Shown piece after piece: positions 1-8,287 of a stretch of DNA of 64,000 nucleotides. Source of the DNA: Morganella morganii (GTDB lineage Bacteria > Pseudomonadota > Gammaproteobacteria > Enterobacterales > Enterobacteriaceae); the NCBI RefSeq assembly GCF_019243775.1, contig NZ_CP069157.1, positions 3,731,418 through 3,795,417 of the forward strand, written 5' to 3'. The notes under the pieces are model-generated. The model was given only the letters and a program-made list of their open reading frames with translations. It was not told the DNA's origin and searched no databases. The position numbers and the translations under genes are program-made. Numbering within the stretch: position 1 is the stretch's first letter; the number at the start of each line of letters is the position of its first letter.

Positions 1-368
1 AGACTTTTAAACACACCGCAGTCGAGCACCATTATCATCACGATAAAAATCGGCAGAAAACGCCCCAGCCCCCACTGCCAGAAATCACCGGCGAGGCTCC
101 AGTCCGGCGTGGTCAGTGCCCACGCCATCACCAGCATTAACGCCCAGCCGCCGCGCTTGTTGCGGTCATGCAGGCGTTTGGTAAAAATCGCGGCGGCGGG
201 ATACATCACCATCAGCACCGGCACCATAATCACTTCAACAGGCAGCTTAAACAGCCCCTGTAATGACATCAGGAGAAACAGCACTGCGCCGCACACGCCG
301 ATCCCCGCCCAGAATGCTTTGCGGCCGATCCGCCCGTGAAACGAAAACGCCCATTGTTGTAGTGTCAT
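1..368 (-). CDS. yiiR: DUF805 inner-membrane protein, YiiR-like (partial, 3' end outside window)
   Basis: The reverse strand opens with ATG at 368-366 and stays open for about 122 codons to the window edge, so the C-terminus is missing. The N-terminus has the DUF805 pattern: an amphipathic FSFHGRIGRKAFW motif at residues 8-20, then a hydrophobic segment, then PAAAIFTKRLHDRNKRGGW at about residues 56-74, followed by more hydrophobic stretches. DUF805 proteins are small inner-membrane proteins of unknown function. In E. coli yiiR lies next to yiiQ, as here. The gene is transcribed divergently from yiiQ with a short shared promoter region. Family assignment is firm; no function is implied. Confidence 0.7.
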   Translation of the reverse strand, partial: MTLQQWAFSFHGRIGRKAFWAGIGVCGAVLFLLMSLQGLFKLPVEVIMVPVLMVMYPAAAIFTKRLHDRNKRGGWALMLVMAWALTTPDWSLAGDFWQWGLGRFLPIFIVMIMVLDCGVFKS

Positions 369-425
369 TTCTCTTTCCTAATCGTGTACACTGGTTATAT
401 TGCAGACGGACCACAGGGAGTCGCT

Positions 426-1046
426 ATGAACGCAGTCAAAAAAACCGCACTGGCCGCCCTGACAGCGGGATGCACGCTGCTGCCCGTCACACCGGCTGCG
501 GCCGGTGACGCGGTACTGATCCCCATCCCCTGCCCGCCGGAAACACTCTGGCTTCAGGCGGATGCCCCTGCTTTCGGCATCACCATCCCCGTTATGCGCG
601 AACAGTTTAACCGCAACAACCCGTCGCTGCCATTACGGGAATACAAAGTCGTGGCCTCAAACGACATTACCGCCAGCTATCTGCGGGCGGCAACCCGCAT
701 CAGCCCTTATATTTACTCTTCCGCCATCCTTGAGCGCGACAGTGAAAAAATCAAAAGTCTCCAGCTGACACTGCTGCCCGGTGCAGACAGTGCAGCGGAA
801 AAAACCAACCGAGCCCTGATGCTGGCCTATATTAAGGCACTGATTATTCAGTTCGAACCGACGCTCAATAAAAACAATATTGATGCCGCCCTGAGCCGGG
901 CACTGGCGACGGATTTCAAAACCGGCACTTACGCCTCTCAATTCGGTGCATTACGCTATCTTCTGGTAGTTGATGACAAAAATGGGGTAACTTTCGCTAT
1001 TGAACCGATTAAGCTTTCGCTATCTAATAGTGATACGGCACAGTAA
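426..1046 (+). CDS. yiiQ: YiiQ, DUF1454 periplasmic protein
   Basis: This 206-residue protein has an N-terminal signal peptide that probably ends after AAA near residue 26. The start at 426 is chosen because GGGAG lies just upstream and the signal peptide then begins properly; an in-frame ATG at 384 would add 14 unlikely residues. The body carries the DUF1454 pattern seen in E. coli YiiQ: NPSLPLREYK, then SSAILERDSEKIKSLQLTLLPG split by variable residues, and a C-terminal LRYLLVV...VTFAIEPIKLSLS. A cysteine in the signal region is not in a good lipobox because the -3 residue is Thr, so a soluble periplasmic protein is more likely than a lipoprotein. Function is unknown. It precedes tpiA as in E. 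coli, with tpiA having its own leader. Confidence 0.85.
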   Translation: MNAVKKTALAALTAGCTLLPVTPAAAGDAVLIPIPCPPETLWLQADAPAFGITIPVMREQFNRNNPSLPLREYKVVASNDITASYLRAATRISPYIYSSAILERDSEKIKSLQLTLLPGADSAAEKTNRALMLAYIKALIIQFEPTLNKNNIDAALSRALATDFKTGTYASQFGALRYLLVVDDKNGVTFAIEPIKLSLSNSDTAQ

Positions 1047-1179
1047 ACAGTGGCCGAAAAGCAAAGCTATTTCGCGCCGCTTTCACTATACTGTCTCTCT
1101 GTTTGCCTGTTCGCCGCTCTGCGCGGACAATGGTAATAAAGCTTAAGTCATTTAACTCATTCCGGCAGGAGGAAATACA

Positions 1180-1950
1180 ATGCGACATCCCTTAGTCATG
1201 GGTAACTGGAAGCTGAACGGCAGCAGTAAAATGGTTTATGAGCTGATCACCGCTCTGCGTCATGAAATCGGCAATGTCACCGGATGTGATGTTGCGATCG
1301 CACCACCGGCAATTTATCTCTCTCAGGCCAAACAGGTTCTGGCGGGCTCCTCCATTGTACTGGGTGCCCAGGATACCGGTCTGAATCTCTCCGGTGCGTT
1401 CACCGGTGAAACCTCCCCTGAAATGCTGAAAGACATCGGCGCACAATACATCATTATCGGCCACTCCGAGCGCCGCACTTACCACGGTGAGAGTGATGAA
1501 TTAGTGGCAGAGAAATTCGCGATCCTGAAAAAACTGGGTCTGACCCCGGTACTGTGCATCGGTGAATCCGAAGCAGAAAATGAAGCGGGTAAAACCGAAG
1601 AAGTCTGCTCACGTCAGATTGATGCCGTTCTGAACACTCAGGGTGCGGATGCATTCCTCGGCGCCGTCATCGCGTATGAGCCAATCTGGGCTATCGGTAC
1701 CGGCAAGTCCGCTACTCCTGCGCAGGCACAGGCAGTACACAAATTTATCCGCAGCCATATCGCGAAGAAAGATGCGAAAGTGGCAGAGCAGGTTATTATC
1801 CAGTACGGCGGTTCTGTAAATGATAAAAACGCCGCAGAGCTGTTTACCCAGCCGGATATCGACGGTGCATTAGTCGGCGGCGCATCACTGAAAGCAGATG
1901 CTTTCGCCGTGATCGTCAAAGCCGCAGCGGCAGCAAAAGCCGCAAAATAA
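1180..1950 (+). CDS. tpiA: triosephosphate isomerase
   Basis: This cytosolic glycolytic enzyme interconverts dihydroxyacetone phosphate and glyceraldehyde 3-phosphate. The 256-residue length is normal for the family. Catalytic residues are visible: Lys11 in GNWKLNG (8-14), His95 in IIGHSERR, and Glu167 in [11 protein letters not shown]. The phosphate-gripping loop 6 follows as GTGKSATP. A strong AGGAGG ribosome site sits just upstream of ATG 1180. The stop is followed by a good intrinsic terminator, so it is probably monocistronic. Gene order yiiQ-tpiA and the nearby pfkA match the E. coli region, but cdh, sbp and fieF are absent here. Confidence 0.98.
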   Translation: MRHPLVMGNWKLNGSSKMVYELITALRHEIGNVTGCDVAIAPPAIYLSQAKQVLAGSSIVLGAQDTGLNLSGAFTGETSPEMLKDIGAQYIIIGHSERRTYHGESDELVAEKFAILKKLGLTPVLCIGESEAENEAGKTEEVCSRQIDAVLNTQGADAFLGAVIAYEPIWAIGTGKSATPAQAQAVHKFIRSHIAKKDAKVAEQVIIQYGGSVNDKNAAELFTQPDIDGALVGGASLKADAFAVIVKAAAAAKAAK

Positions 1951-1969
1951 TCTCCGGACTCCGGACAGC

Positions 1970-1997
1970 AAAAAGCGGCGAAATCGCCGCTTTTTTT
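1970..1997 (+). terminator. intrinsic terminator of tpiA
   Basis: A GCGGCG stem, AAAT loop and CGCCGC return arm are followed by seven T residues, 20 bases after the tpiA stop codon. Confidence 0.9.
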
Positions 1998-2074
1998 GTG
2001 CCTGTTACTGTGCAAACCGCTTCTTTTTATTCTGATCAATCCCAAATTGAGTCATCAGGTATTATCTTTAAAAA

Positions 2075-2195
2075 ATTCACGCAATCCTCTGAATCATTCA
2101 GTCTGTGGCAAGGCGGCAAAATGAAGAGTCCGGGGAGCATACATCAGTATGTGACCCGGGCGATGAATGAAGCCAACACCGCCACAGGCTGAAGG
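2075..2195. repeat. ERIC-type intergenic repeat, copy 1
   Basis: The unit matches the ERIC family of Enterobacterales in its landmarks: a GGCAAGGCGGCAAA block, a central hairpin CCGGGG-N2-CATAC-N4-GTATG-N4-CCGG, and an AGCCAAC...GGCTGAAGGA end. The hairpin core begins at 2130. This copy lacks the last bases of the right terminus and runs directly into copy 2. ERIC elements are non-coding, imperfectly palindromic, and are often transcribed as part of intergenic regions. Confidence 0.8.
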
Positions 2196-2198
2196 ACA

Positions 2199-2330
2199 AT
2201 TCGCACAATCCTCTAAATCATTCAGTCTGTGGCAAGGCGGCAAAATAAAGAGTCCGGGGAGCATACATCAGTATGTGACCCGGGCGATGAATGAAGCCAA
2301 CGCGGCCACAGGCTGAAGGATGACGAGGAT
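2199..2330. repeat. ERIC-type intergenic repeat, copy 2
   Basis: This is a tandem second copy offset by exactly 124 bases from copy 1 (hairpin core at 2254 against 2130), differing from it at only a few positions. It keeps the full right end (GGATGACGAGG), which lies within a few bases of the pfkA stop codon at 2333. No separate terminator is visible for pfkA, so the ERIC hairpins probably form the 3' end of its transcript. Confidence 0.8.
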
Positions 2331-2332
2331 TT

Positions 2333-3310
2333 TTAGTAGAGTTTCTTCGCGGTCTCATACCAGTCTTTCTTAAACACCCGCTTCATATTCATTACCGCAT
2401 CAATAATATCGTGATGAACCAGTTTTTCATTCTGGATCCCGACACAGCGGCCGCCGTAACCTTCCAGCAGTAACTGAATAGAATAAGCACCCATGCGGGA
2501 TGCCAGGATGCGGTCATACGCCACCGGCGAGCCGCCGCGCTGGATATGCCCCAGTACCGTTGCACGGGTTTCGTGATGTGTTGTCGCCTCTATCTGCCGC
2601 GCCAGCTCATACACGTCGGTGACATGTTCGGTGATCGCCACAATCGCATGGCGTTTGCCTTTATCAATCCCGGCTTTGATTTCTGCAATCAGTTCATCAC
2701 TGCTGTATTCCACTTCATTCGGCGGCAGAACGATAAATTCACAGCCCCCGGCAATGGCAGCGGACAGTGTCAGGTCACCGCAATAGCGGCCCATCACTTC
2801 TACAATAGAGATACGTTTGTGGGAAGTGGAGGTATCACGCAGACGGTCGATAGCTTCAACCACGGTTTCCAGTGCGGTAAAATAGCCGATGGTGTAGTCG
2901 GTTCCCGCCACGTCATTATCGATAGTACCCGGCAGGCCGATACACGGGAAACCCGCTTCGGTCAGTTTTTTGGCACCGAGATAAGAACCGTCCCCGCCGA
3001 TAACCACCAGCGCGTCGATGCCATTTTTGCGCAAATTTTCAATCGCGGTTTCCCGCACTTTGTCATCACGGAATTCCGGGAAACGCGCCGACCCGAGGAA
3101 GGTACCGCCACGGTTGATCACATCAGAGACACTGAAGCGGTCGAGCTGTTTCATCCGGTTTTCATACAGGCCGAGATAGCCGTCATAAATCCCGATAACT
3201 TCCAGCCCTTCTGACAGCGCAGCGCGGACAACGCCACGGATTGCAGCATTCATGCCCGGCGCATCACCGCCGCTTGTCAACACACCGATTCGTTTGATCT
3301 TCTTGCTCAT
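2333..3310 (-). CDS. pfkA: 6-phosphofructokinase I
   Basis: This is the ATP-dependent phosphofructokinase of glycolysis, a cytosolic homotetramer that is allosterically controlled in the E. coli enzyme by ADP and phosphoenolpyruvate. At 325 residues it is five longer than E. coli PfkA. The ATP site is seen as [16 protein letters not shown] (11-26) and GGDGSY (105-110). The catalytic Asp131 lies in PGTIDNDV, the equivalent of E. coli Asp127. Further family signatures are [10 protein letters not shown] and HIQRGGSP. The gene is convergent to tpiA with the two ERIC copies between them. The promoter must lie in the 3311-3500 region. Confidence 0.98.
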   Translation of the reverse strand: MSKKIKRIGVLTSGGDAPGMNAAIRGVVRAALSEGLEVIGIYDGYLGLYENRMKQLDRFSVSDVINRGGTFLGSARFPEFRDDKVRETAIENLRKNGIDALVVIGGDGSYLGAKKLTEAGFPCIGLPGTIDNDVAGTDYTIGYFTALETVVEAIDRLRDTSTSHKRISIVEVMGRYCGDLTLSAAIAGGCEFIVLPPNEVEYSSDELIAEIKAGIDKGKRHAIVAITEHVTDVYELARQIEATTHHETRATVLGHIQRGGSPVAYDRILASRMGAYSIQLLLEGYGGRCVGIQNEKLVHHDIIDAVMNMKRVFKKDWYETAKKLY

Positions 3311-4215
3311 GATGACCTCTGATTTGCAGATGTAATATGTGTAAATCTGAAAAACCTGAGCGGCATGTTATCACGCTTCCCCGGTCAGGCTTCGGGAATT
3401 CACTGCTGTAACGCATTGCTGAATTGATTCACCTAATCCTATAGTAAGATAAGGTTTAGCCGGATGCACCTATCTTTGCGGATTTTTTTGTCATTTTGAG
3501 ACACCGGAAACACAGGCCTGTCATAACCGCAGGATTACTCAGCATACCCGTTAAGGATACCCGAAAAACAAAAAATAATTAGCGGATATGAAACATTTTT
3601 TTCACAAATAATGCGTTACCGGAAAAGCAGGGGTCAAAAGCAGGATCTGAAATAAAAGGCATATCCGGGAAAGAATATATATCCGGATTTACCGCACATT
3701 ATGTAATTAACAAAAACAAACCGTAAGAAATTATTTCATTACTCACATCGTGACATAAATAATGCAATAGAAATTTATATAATATTTTTTTGCAATTATT
3801 GAATATAATTTATGGCCGGATTTGAAAAACAGATATCAGTAATATTTTGTCATACTAAATTAATATTTATTACACCGCCGCTATTACGCATGTCGCGGGT
3901 ATATCCATTACCCCTGATAAATCAAATATGGAATTTAAATAACAAAAATAACCCAAAAACAGACATAACCAGAGCTTTATTCTGACCAAAGAAATAAAAA
4001 AACCATCAGATTAGCTTCATTCATAATGTGTATTAAGATTCATTACCGTCAATGAATCTTAAAAAAATCACTTAAATATGCATTTTCGCTCCCATTGATT
4101 AAACAAACCTTAAATAAGATACTCATCTCATAAATAAAATTTACACCTTTTAAATTTACCATTTCCGTCTGACGAAATGGCTTTCGTTATATATACCGAC
4201 ACCAGGGAATAACTA
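3311..4215. other. long AT-rich intergenic region between pfkA and the autotransporter
   Basis: About 900 bases hold no convincing gene on either strand. The first 100-200 bases should hold the pfkA promoter. From about 3650 the sequence becomes strikingly AT-rich, with many A and T tracts, and should hold the regulatory region of the autotransporter; such DNA is a typical H-NS target (inference). A perfect 12-bp inverted repeat at 4033-4062 is listed separately. The fieF gene, adjacent to pfkA in E. coli, is not present. Confidence 0.6.
4033..4062. promoter_or_regulatory. perfect 12-bp inverted repeat upstream of the autotransporter, candidate operator
   Basis: TTAAGATTCATT is followed by ACCGTC and then the exact reverse complement AATGAATCTTAA. 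It lies about 150 bases upstream of the autotransporter ATG. On the + strand the right arm is followed by A residues and not T residues, so it is not an intrinsic terminator in that direction. An operator or RNA hairpin are the likely readings. Confidence 0.5.
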
Positions 4216-6741
4216 ATGAAAACAAAAAAGAAACTTTTACACCTTTCCATTATTGCCGTCTTATGTTCAACCGTACCATCATTAGTTATGGCAGAAACAT
4301 TTTGCGGCAGCCGTAAAAATGTGGGCCTGACAGGAAGCGCACCTTTCACCGGTGAAATGACCGCTGATGATTGCTATGAAATTGGTGCCTGGGTAGAAGG
4401 TAAGCCAACAGATTATGTCGGCATTGCTCAGAATCTGACCATGCTGAGCGGCAGTAAACTCAGCGTACTCGGCCTGTTTGAGGATTCTCAGGTTCAGGGC
4501 GGCGCTGAAGTCTGGATTGATAAAACAACCCATATTGCCTGGGACGGCTATCACACCGGTTTCCCGGCCACCGGCAGCCGTATTGATATTCAGAGCGGCG
4601 GATTAATCCGTGTTCTGGACGGCGGAACATTAAAAGATTCCGTACTCAACGGCGGAACCGTTTATGTCAGTAATACCGGTAAAGCCGATGATCCGGGCAA
4701 GTCTGAAAATAATATCGTCAACAGCGGCGGGAAATTATTTATTTACCTGGGCGGGGAGTCAACCGGTACACAGGTCAATGACGGCGGTTATGAATATGTC
4801 CAGCAGGATGGTAAATCCCTGAATACGGTCGTGAATAACGGCGGTGCTCAGATGCTGAAATCCGGCGGGTTTGCGGACAGCACCATTATTAATGATGGCG
4901 GATTACAGCAACTGCACGGTAAAGGTTTTGCCGATAATACCCTCGTAAACGCCGGAGCACGGCAATATGTTGTCGATGATTCCAAAGCAACCAATACAAC
5001 CGTTGACGGCGGCCAGCAATATATTTTCAATCAGAATGCATCTGCATCTGCCGGTATTGCAGAATTTAACCGGATAAAAAACGGCGGCGCCCAGATTATT
5101 AAAGGTGGCGGACAAGCCATTAATAACGAATTATATGACACCGCCGTACAAAGTATTTACAGCGGCTCCTCTGCGACAGATACCACGCTGAATGATCGCG
5201 CCAAAAGCTGGCTGGCGGCAGGGGCACAGCTCCTCGGCGTCACGACTGTTAATCAGCAGTCGCAGGTACAGCTGACTGCCGGTTCAGAAGACAAACTGGC
5301 AGCGGATGCCGGAGCTTATGCGGAAAATGTTATCTTATCCGGCCCGGACAGCACCCTGATGGTGATCACCGGTGATACCGGGAATGCCGCTTTTGCCGGT
5401 TCGCTCAGCGGACAGGGTCAGGTCCGGTTTGTTGCACCGGTCAACGCCGGGTACAGCCATCTGATCATTGAAAATCTCTCCGGCAGCCAGACATTCTATA
5501 TGAACACGGCCATTGCCGAGCAACAGGGTGATTACCTCACTATCCGTAACAGCAGTGGTGATCATGCTCTGAATATACAGGATTCCGGGGCTGAAATTAC
5601 CCGTCCGGATGAATCACGTCTTGATTTAATCACGGACGAAAGCAGCAATGCACAATTCCGCCTGAGCGCCCTCGACGGCACTAATATTGATGCGGTGGAC
5701 GGCGGGACCTATATGTACTCGCTCTATCAGCGTGATGAGCAGGACGGCAAAATCTGGTATCTGGCCGCTCAGAAAGATGAGCCGGGCGAGCCTGAAAAAC
5801 CGGTTCCGCCGGTCGTACCTGAGGATAAAACCACACCATCCACCGATGCGGTGTTATCCATGGCTGCCGCGCCGCAGCTGATTTTTAATCACGAACTCGA
5901 CAATCTGCGGTTCCGCCGCGGCGAATTACGGGATAATCAGGGTGATGCGGGTGTCTGGGTGCGTCTGACCGGCGACAGAACCCGTGCAGGCACCGGACAC
6001 ACACACTTTAAACTGAATCAGGCCGGTTTTGAGCTGGGTGCGGATAAATCTGTCCCGCTGGAAAACGGCAAATTGTTGCTCGGCGTCTTTACCGGCTATA
6101 ACGATGTCAAACTGAAGCATCAGCGCGGCGGCGAAAGCAGCATCGACAGTATTACTGCCGGTGGTTATGCCACCTGGTTCTCAGATAACGGCTGGTACCT
6201 CGATGGTGTGCTGAAATATAACCATTTCAATAATGAGTTACGTGCGGTTTCCACCAACCGCAGCAGCATCCGCGGAGATTATTCACAGAATGCTTACGGT
6301 GCATCCGCAGAGGCCGGTTACACCTTTGATCTGCCGGAAGCCTTCTGGGCCGAACCGTATGCCCGCCTGAGCTATATGCGTGCGGACAGCAAATCAGTTC
6401 ATCTGAACAATAATATGCAGGCAAAACTGGATGCACAGCAGTCCCTGCAATCCGAACTCGGCCTGCACGCGGGTAAAGATTTCACCCTGAACAATCAGGT
6501 GATCATCACCCCTTACGCCACACTGGCCTGGCAACATGAGTTTATCAGTAATAATGATGTGACCATTAACCAGCGCAATACGTTCGACACCGATTTCTCC
6601 GGTGACAGCCTGAAAGCCGGCGGCGGGTTGACTGTCCGTTTCACACCGCAGATTCAGGCGTATGCGGAAATCGATTACCGCAAAGGCGACAAAACAGAAT
6701 CGCCGCTGCACGGCAATATCGGCGTGCGCTACAACTTTTAA
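4216..6741 (+). CDS. AIDA/Ag43-like autotransporter adhesin (type Va)
   Basis: This 841-residue protein has a Sec signal peptide (1-26, cleavage after VMA), a beta-helical passenger, a proline-rich linker (about 521-540, PEKPVPPVVPEDK) and a C-terminal autotransporter beta-barrel (about 560-841). It ends in the outer-membrane signature IGVRYNF with terminal Phe. The passenger contains degenerate repeats of about 20 residues of the type NGG-x-Q-x-V-x-x-GG-x-A-x-x-T-x-I, typical of the self-associating AIDA-I/Ag43/TibA group, whose members mediate aggregation, biofilm and adhesion. Two cysteines (30 and 53) lie before the repeats and may form a disulfide loop. The passenger is shorter than in AIDA-I or Ag43. 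No glycosylating heptosyltransferase lies beside it. The precise ligand cannot be told. Confidence 0.88.
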   Translation: MKTKKKLLHLSIIAVLCSTVPSLVMAETFCGSRKNVGLTGSAPFTGEMTADDCYEIGAWVEGKPTDYVGIAQNLTMLSGSKLSVLGLFEDSQVQGGAEVWIDKTTHIAWDGYHTGFPATGSRIDIQSGGLIRVLDGGTLKDSVLNGGTVYVSNTGKADDPGKSENNIVNSGGKLFIYLGGESTGTQVNDGGYEYVQQDGKSLNTVVNNGGAQMLKSGGFADSTIINDGGLQQLHGKGFADNTLVNAGARQYVVDDSKATNTTVDGGQQYIFNQNASASAGIAEFNRIKNGGAQIIKGGGQAINNELYDTAVQSIYSGSSATDTTLNDRAKSWLAAGAQLLGVTTVNQQSQVQLTAGSEDKLAADAGAYAENVILSGPDSTLMVITGDTGNAAFAGSLSGQGQVRFVAPVNAGYSHLIIENLSGSQTFYMNTAIAEQQGDYLTIRNSSGDHALNIQDSGAEITRPDESRLDLITDESSNAQFRLSALDGTNIDAVDGGTYMYSLYQRDEQDGKIWYLAAQKDEPGEPEKPVPPVVPEDKTTPSTDAVLSMAAAPQLIFNHELDNLRFRRGELRDNQGDAGVWVRLTGDRTRAGTGHTHFKLNQAGFELGADKSVPLENGKLLLGVFTGYNDVKLKHQRGGESSIDSITAGGYATWFSDNGWYLDGVLKYNHFNNELRAVSTNRSSIRGDYSQNAYGASAEAGYTFDLPEAFWAEPYARLSYMRADSKSVHLNNNMQAKLDAQQSLQSELGLHAGKDFTLNNQVIITPYATLAWQHEFISNNDVTINQRNTFDTDFSGDSLKAGGGLTVRFTPQIQAYAEIDYRKGDKTESPLHGNIGVRYNF

Positions 6742-6764
6742 TTTCCCGTTGTGATTCAGTTACG

Positions 6765-6788
6765 GCGGCCGCAAGGCCGCTTTTTTTT
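6765..6788 (+). terminator. intrinsic terminator of the autotransporter gene
   Basis: A GCGGCC stem with a GCAA tetraloop and GGCCGC return arm is followed by eight T residues, 24 bases after the stop codon. Confidence 0.9.
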
Positions 6789-6820
6789 ATCTACGGCATC
6801 TCCGGCGCCAAAAAACAGGC

Positions 6821-6880
6821 AAAAAAAAGCCCTCAAGAGGGGCTGTAAAAGACAGGGATGGTGTCTATGGCAAGGAAAAA
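6821..6880 (-). ncRNA. cpxQ: CpxQ small RNA, processed from the cpxP 3' UTR
   Basis: Read on the minus strand, the cpxP 3' UTR contains TTTTTCCTTGCCATAGACAC directly followed by CATCCCTGTCTT. This is nearly identical to the known CpxQ RNA of E. coli and Salmonella. It ends in a terminator hairpin (AGCCCCTC / GAGGGCT) and eight T residues. CpxQ is released from cpxP mRNA by RNase E, binds Hfq and represses mRNAs of inner-membrane and extracytoplasmic proteins when Cpx is active. The 5' end is set at the run of T residues where cleavage occurs in E. coli. The terminator stem sequence differs from E. coli while the seed region is kept. Confidence 0.9.
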
Positions 6881-6930
6881 CTTCTTGGGTGCTACTTAAC
6901 GACTCTACTGACTTCACTACTCTGACAAAT

Positions 6931-7428
6931 TCATTCCGGCATATTCTGCGCGGAGGAGGCGGATGAGGTATGAATACTCTCCGGCTCAAAATTAGCATCC
7001 AGCTGCATTTTCTGCTCCGGGTTGAGTAACTGATACATCTGATGGTGAACCCGTATCATCTCAACCTGATAATCCAGCCGCTTGCGCATCTCCTTTTCAA
7101 GCTGATTACGCACGGCCGTTTCATCAAACTTTTCGGCCTTAACCAGCTCGTACAGCGCAATATCATCTTCTGCAAGGTTACGGACATTCCGTAACTGGTC
7201 GCGGTAATTGTGCATCAGATCCCGCAACTGCATCCGCTGTTCTTCCGTTAACCGGATGCCGGTCAACATAGAGGTATAACCATCTCCCCCTGATGTCGTT
7301 ATACCTTTATACTGACTGTGACTCTGCACCGGGGTAACGCAGCCATCACTTTCTGAATCCTGCGCCAGTCCCGGCGCACTTTGCATCACAAACATTGACG
7401 CTAAAGTGATTGTTGCTATCTTACCCAT
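6931..7428 (-). CDS. cpxP: CpxP periplasmic repressor and chaperone of the Cpx response
   Basis: This 165-residue periplasmic protein damps the CpxA kinase and helps deliver misfolded proteins to DegP in E. coli. A signal peptide occupies about residues 1-22 (ends GLAQ). Both LTxxQ-type motifs of the Spy/CpxP family are present: LTEEQRMQL near residue 55 and LNPEQKMQL near residue 140, in an all-helical domain. The ribosome site AAGGAG is well placed. The gene is divergent from cpxRA across a 154-base region with a perfect CpxR box, and its 3' UTR yields CpxQ. Confidence 0.93.
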   Translation of the reverse strand: MGKIATITLASMFVMQSAPGLAQDSESDGCVTPVQSHSQYKGITTSGGDGYTSMLTGIRLTEEQRMQLRDLMHNYRDQLRNVRNLAEDDIALYELVKAEKFDETAVRNQLEKEMRKRLDYQVEMIRVHHQMYQLLNPEQKMQLDANFEPESIHTSSASSAQNMPE

Positions 7429-7514
7429 AGTAACTCCTTAAACTTCTGAGTCTGTGTCACCTGACCCATTGGAATTAACTATACGCACCCGGCTGCAAAC
7501 ATGCGTCAGAGCAT

Positions 7515-7529
7515 GTAAAAGAACGTAAA
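7515..7529. promoter_or_regulatory. CpxR binding box between cpxP and cpxR
   Basis: GTAAA at 7515-7519 and GTAAA at 7525-7529, separated by five bases, match the CpxR consensus GTAAA-N5-GTAAA exactly. The box lies 53 bases before cpxR and about 87 bases before cpxP, so it can serve autoactivation of both divergent units. Confidence 0.9.
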
Positions 7530-7582
7530 GTCATGGAATAGAAACGTTTGTTGTCGTATTTTGCACGTGGAGGACGTGAATA

Positions 7583-8287
7583 ATGAATAAAATACTGCTT
7601 GTTGATGATGACCGCGAATTAACCTCGCTGTTAAAAGAATTACTCGATATGGAAGGGTTCAACGTTGTCATTGCACATGACGGCGAGCAGGCACTGACCC
7701 TCCTTGACGATTCCATAGACTTGTTATTGCTCGACATCATGATGCCGCGCAAAAACGGGATTGAAACCCTGAAAGAACTGCGCCAGAACTACCAGACTCC
7801 GGTGATTATGCTGACCGCACGCGGCAGTGACCTTGACCGTGTTCTGGGGCTCGAACTGGGTGCGGATGACTATCTGCCGAAGCCGTTTAACGATCGCGAG
7901 CTGGTGGCACGTATACGCGCGATTCTGCGCCGCTCCAACTGGAGTGAGCAACAGCAGCAGAGCGACAGCAGCAGTAACTCTTCCGTGGTGATGGTGGATA
8001 AACTCCAGCTCAACCCGGGCCGCCAGGAAGCCAGCTTCGGTGACGAAGTACTGGATCTGACCGGAACCGAGTTCACGCTGCTTTACCTGCTGGCACAGCA
8101 CCTCGGCCAGGTGGTCAGCCGTGAACACTTAAGCCAGGAAGTGCTGGGCAAACGCCTGACGCCGTTTGACCGCGCCATTGATATGCATATTTCCAACCTG
8201 CGCCGCAAATTACCGGAGCGCACAGACGGCCTGCCGTGGTTTAAAACGTTACGCGGCCGTGGTTACTTAATGGTATCTGCAACATGA
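7583..8287 (+). CDS. cpxR: CpxR envelope-stress response regulator
   Basis: This 234-residue OmpR-family DNA-binding response regulator is phosphorylated by CpxA and controls envelope folding factors. The receiver domain (1-115) has the acidic pocket DDD at 8-10, phospho-acceptor Asp51 in LLLLDIMMPRKNG, and Lys in LPKPF near residue 101. The winged-helix domain (about 135-230) has the TGTEFTLLYLLAQ and RAIDMHISNLRRKL signatures. The linker is rich in Gln and Ser. It forms an operon with cpxA, which it overlaps by four bases (ATGA). Confidence 0.97.
   Translation: MNKILLVDDDRELTSLLKELLDMEGFNVVIAHDGEQALTLLDDSIDLLLLDIMMPRKNGIETLKELRQNYQTPVIMLTARGSDLDRVLGLELGADDYLPKPFNDRELVARIRAILRRSNWSEQQQQSDSSSNSSVVMVDKLQLNPGRQEASFGDEVLDLTGTEFTLLYLLAQHLGQVVSREHLSQEVLGKRLTPFDRAIDMHISNLRRKLPERTDGLPWFKTLRGRGYLMVSAT

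Noticed and set aside
2546-3214. Open frame of 222 codons antisense to pfkA
   Set aside because: Shadow of pfkA; composition and lack of any start signal show it is not a gene.
3311-4215. A decayed fieF gene in the pfkA-autotransporter gap
   Set aside because: No stretch in any frame resembles a cation diffusion facilitator; the region is simply AT-rich non-coding DNA.
6751-6966. Short + strand frame between the autotransporter and cpxP
   Set aside because: It covers the terminator and the CpxQ RNA on the other strand and has no coding character.
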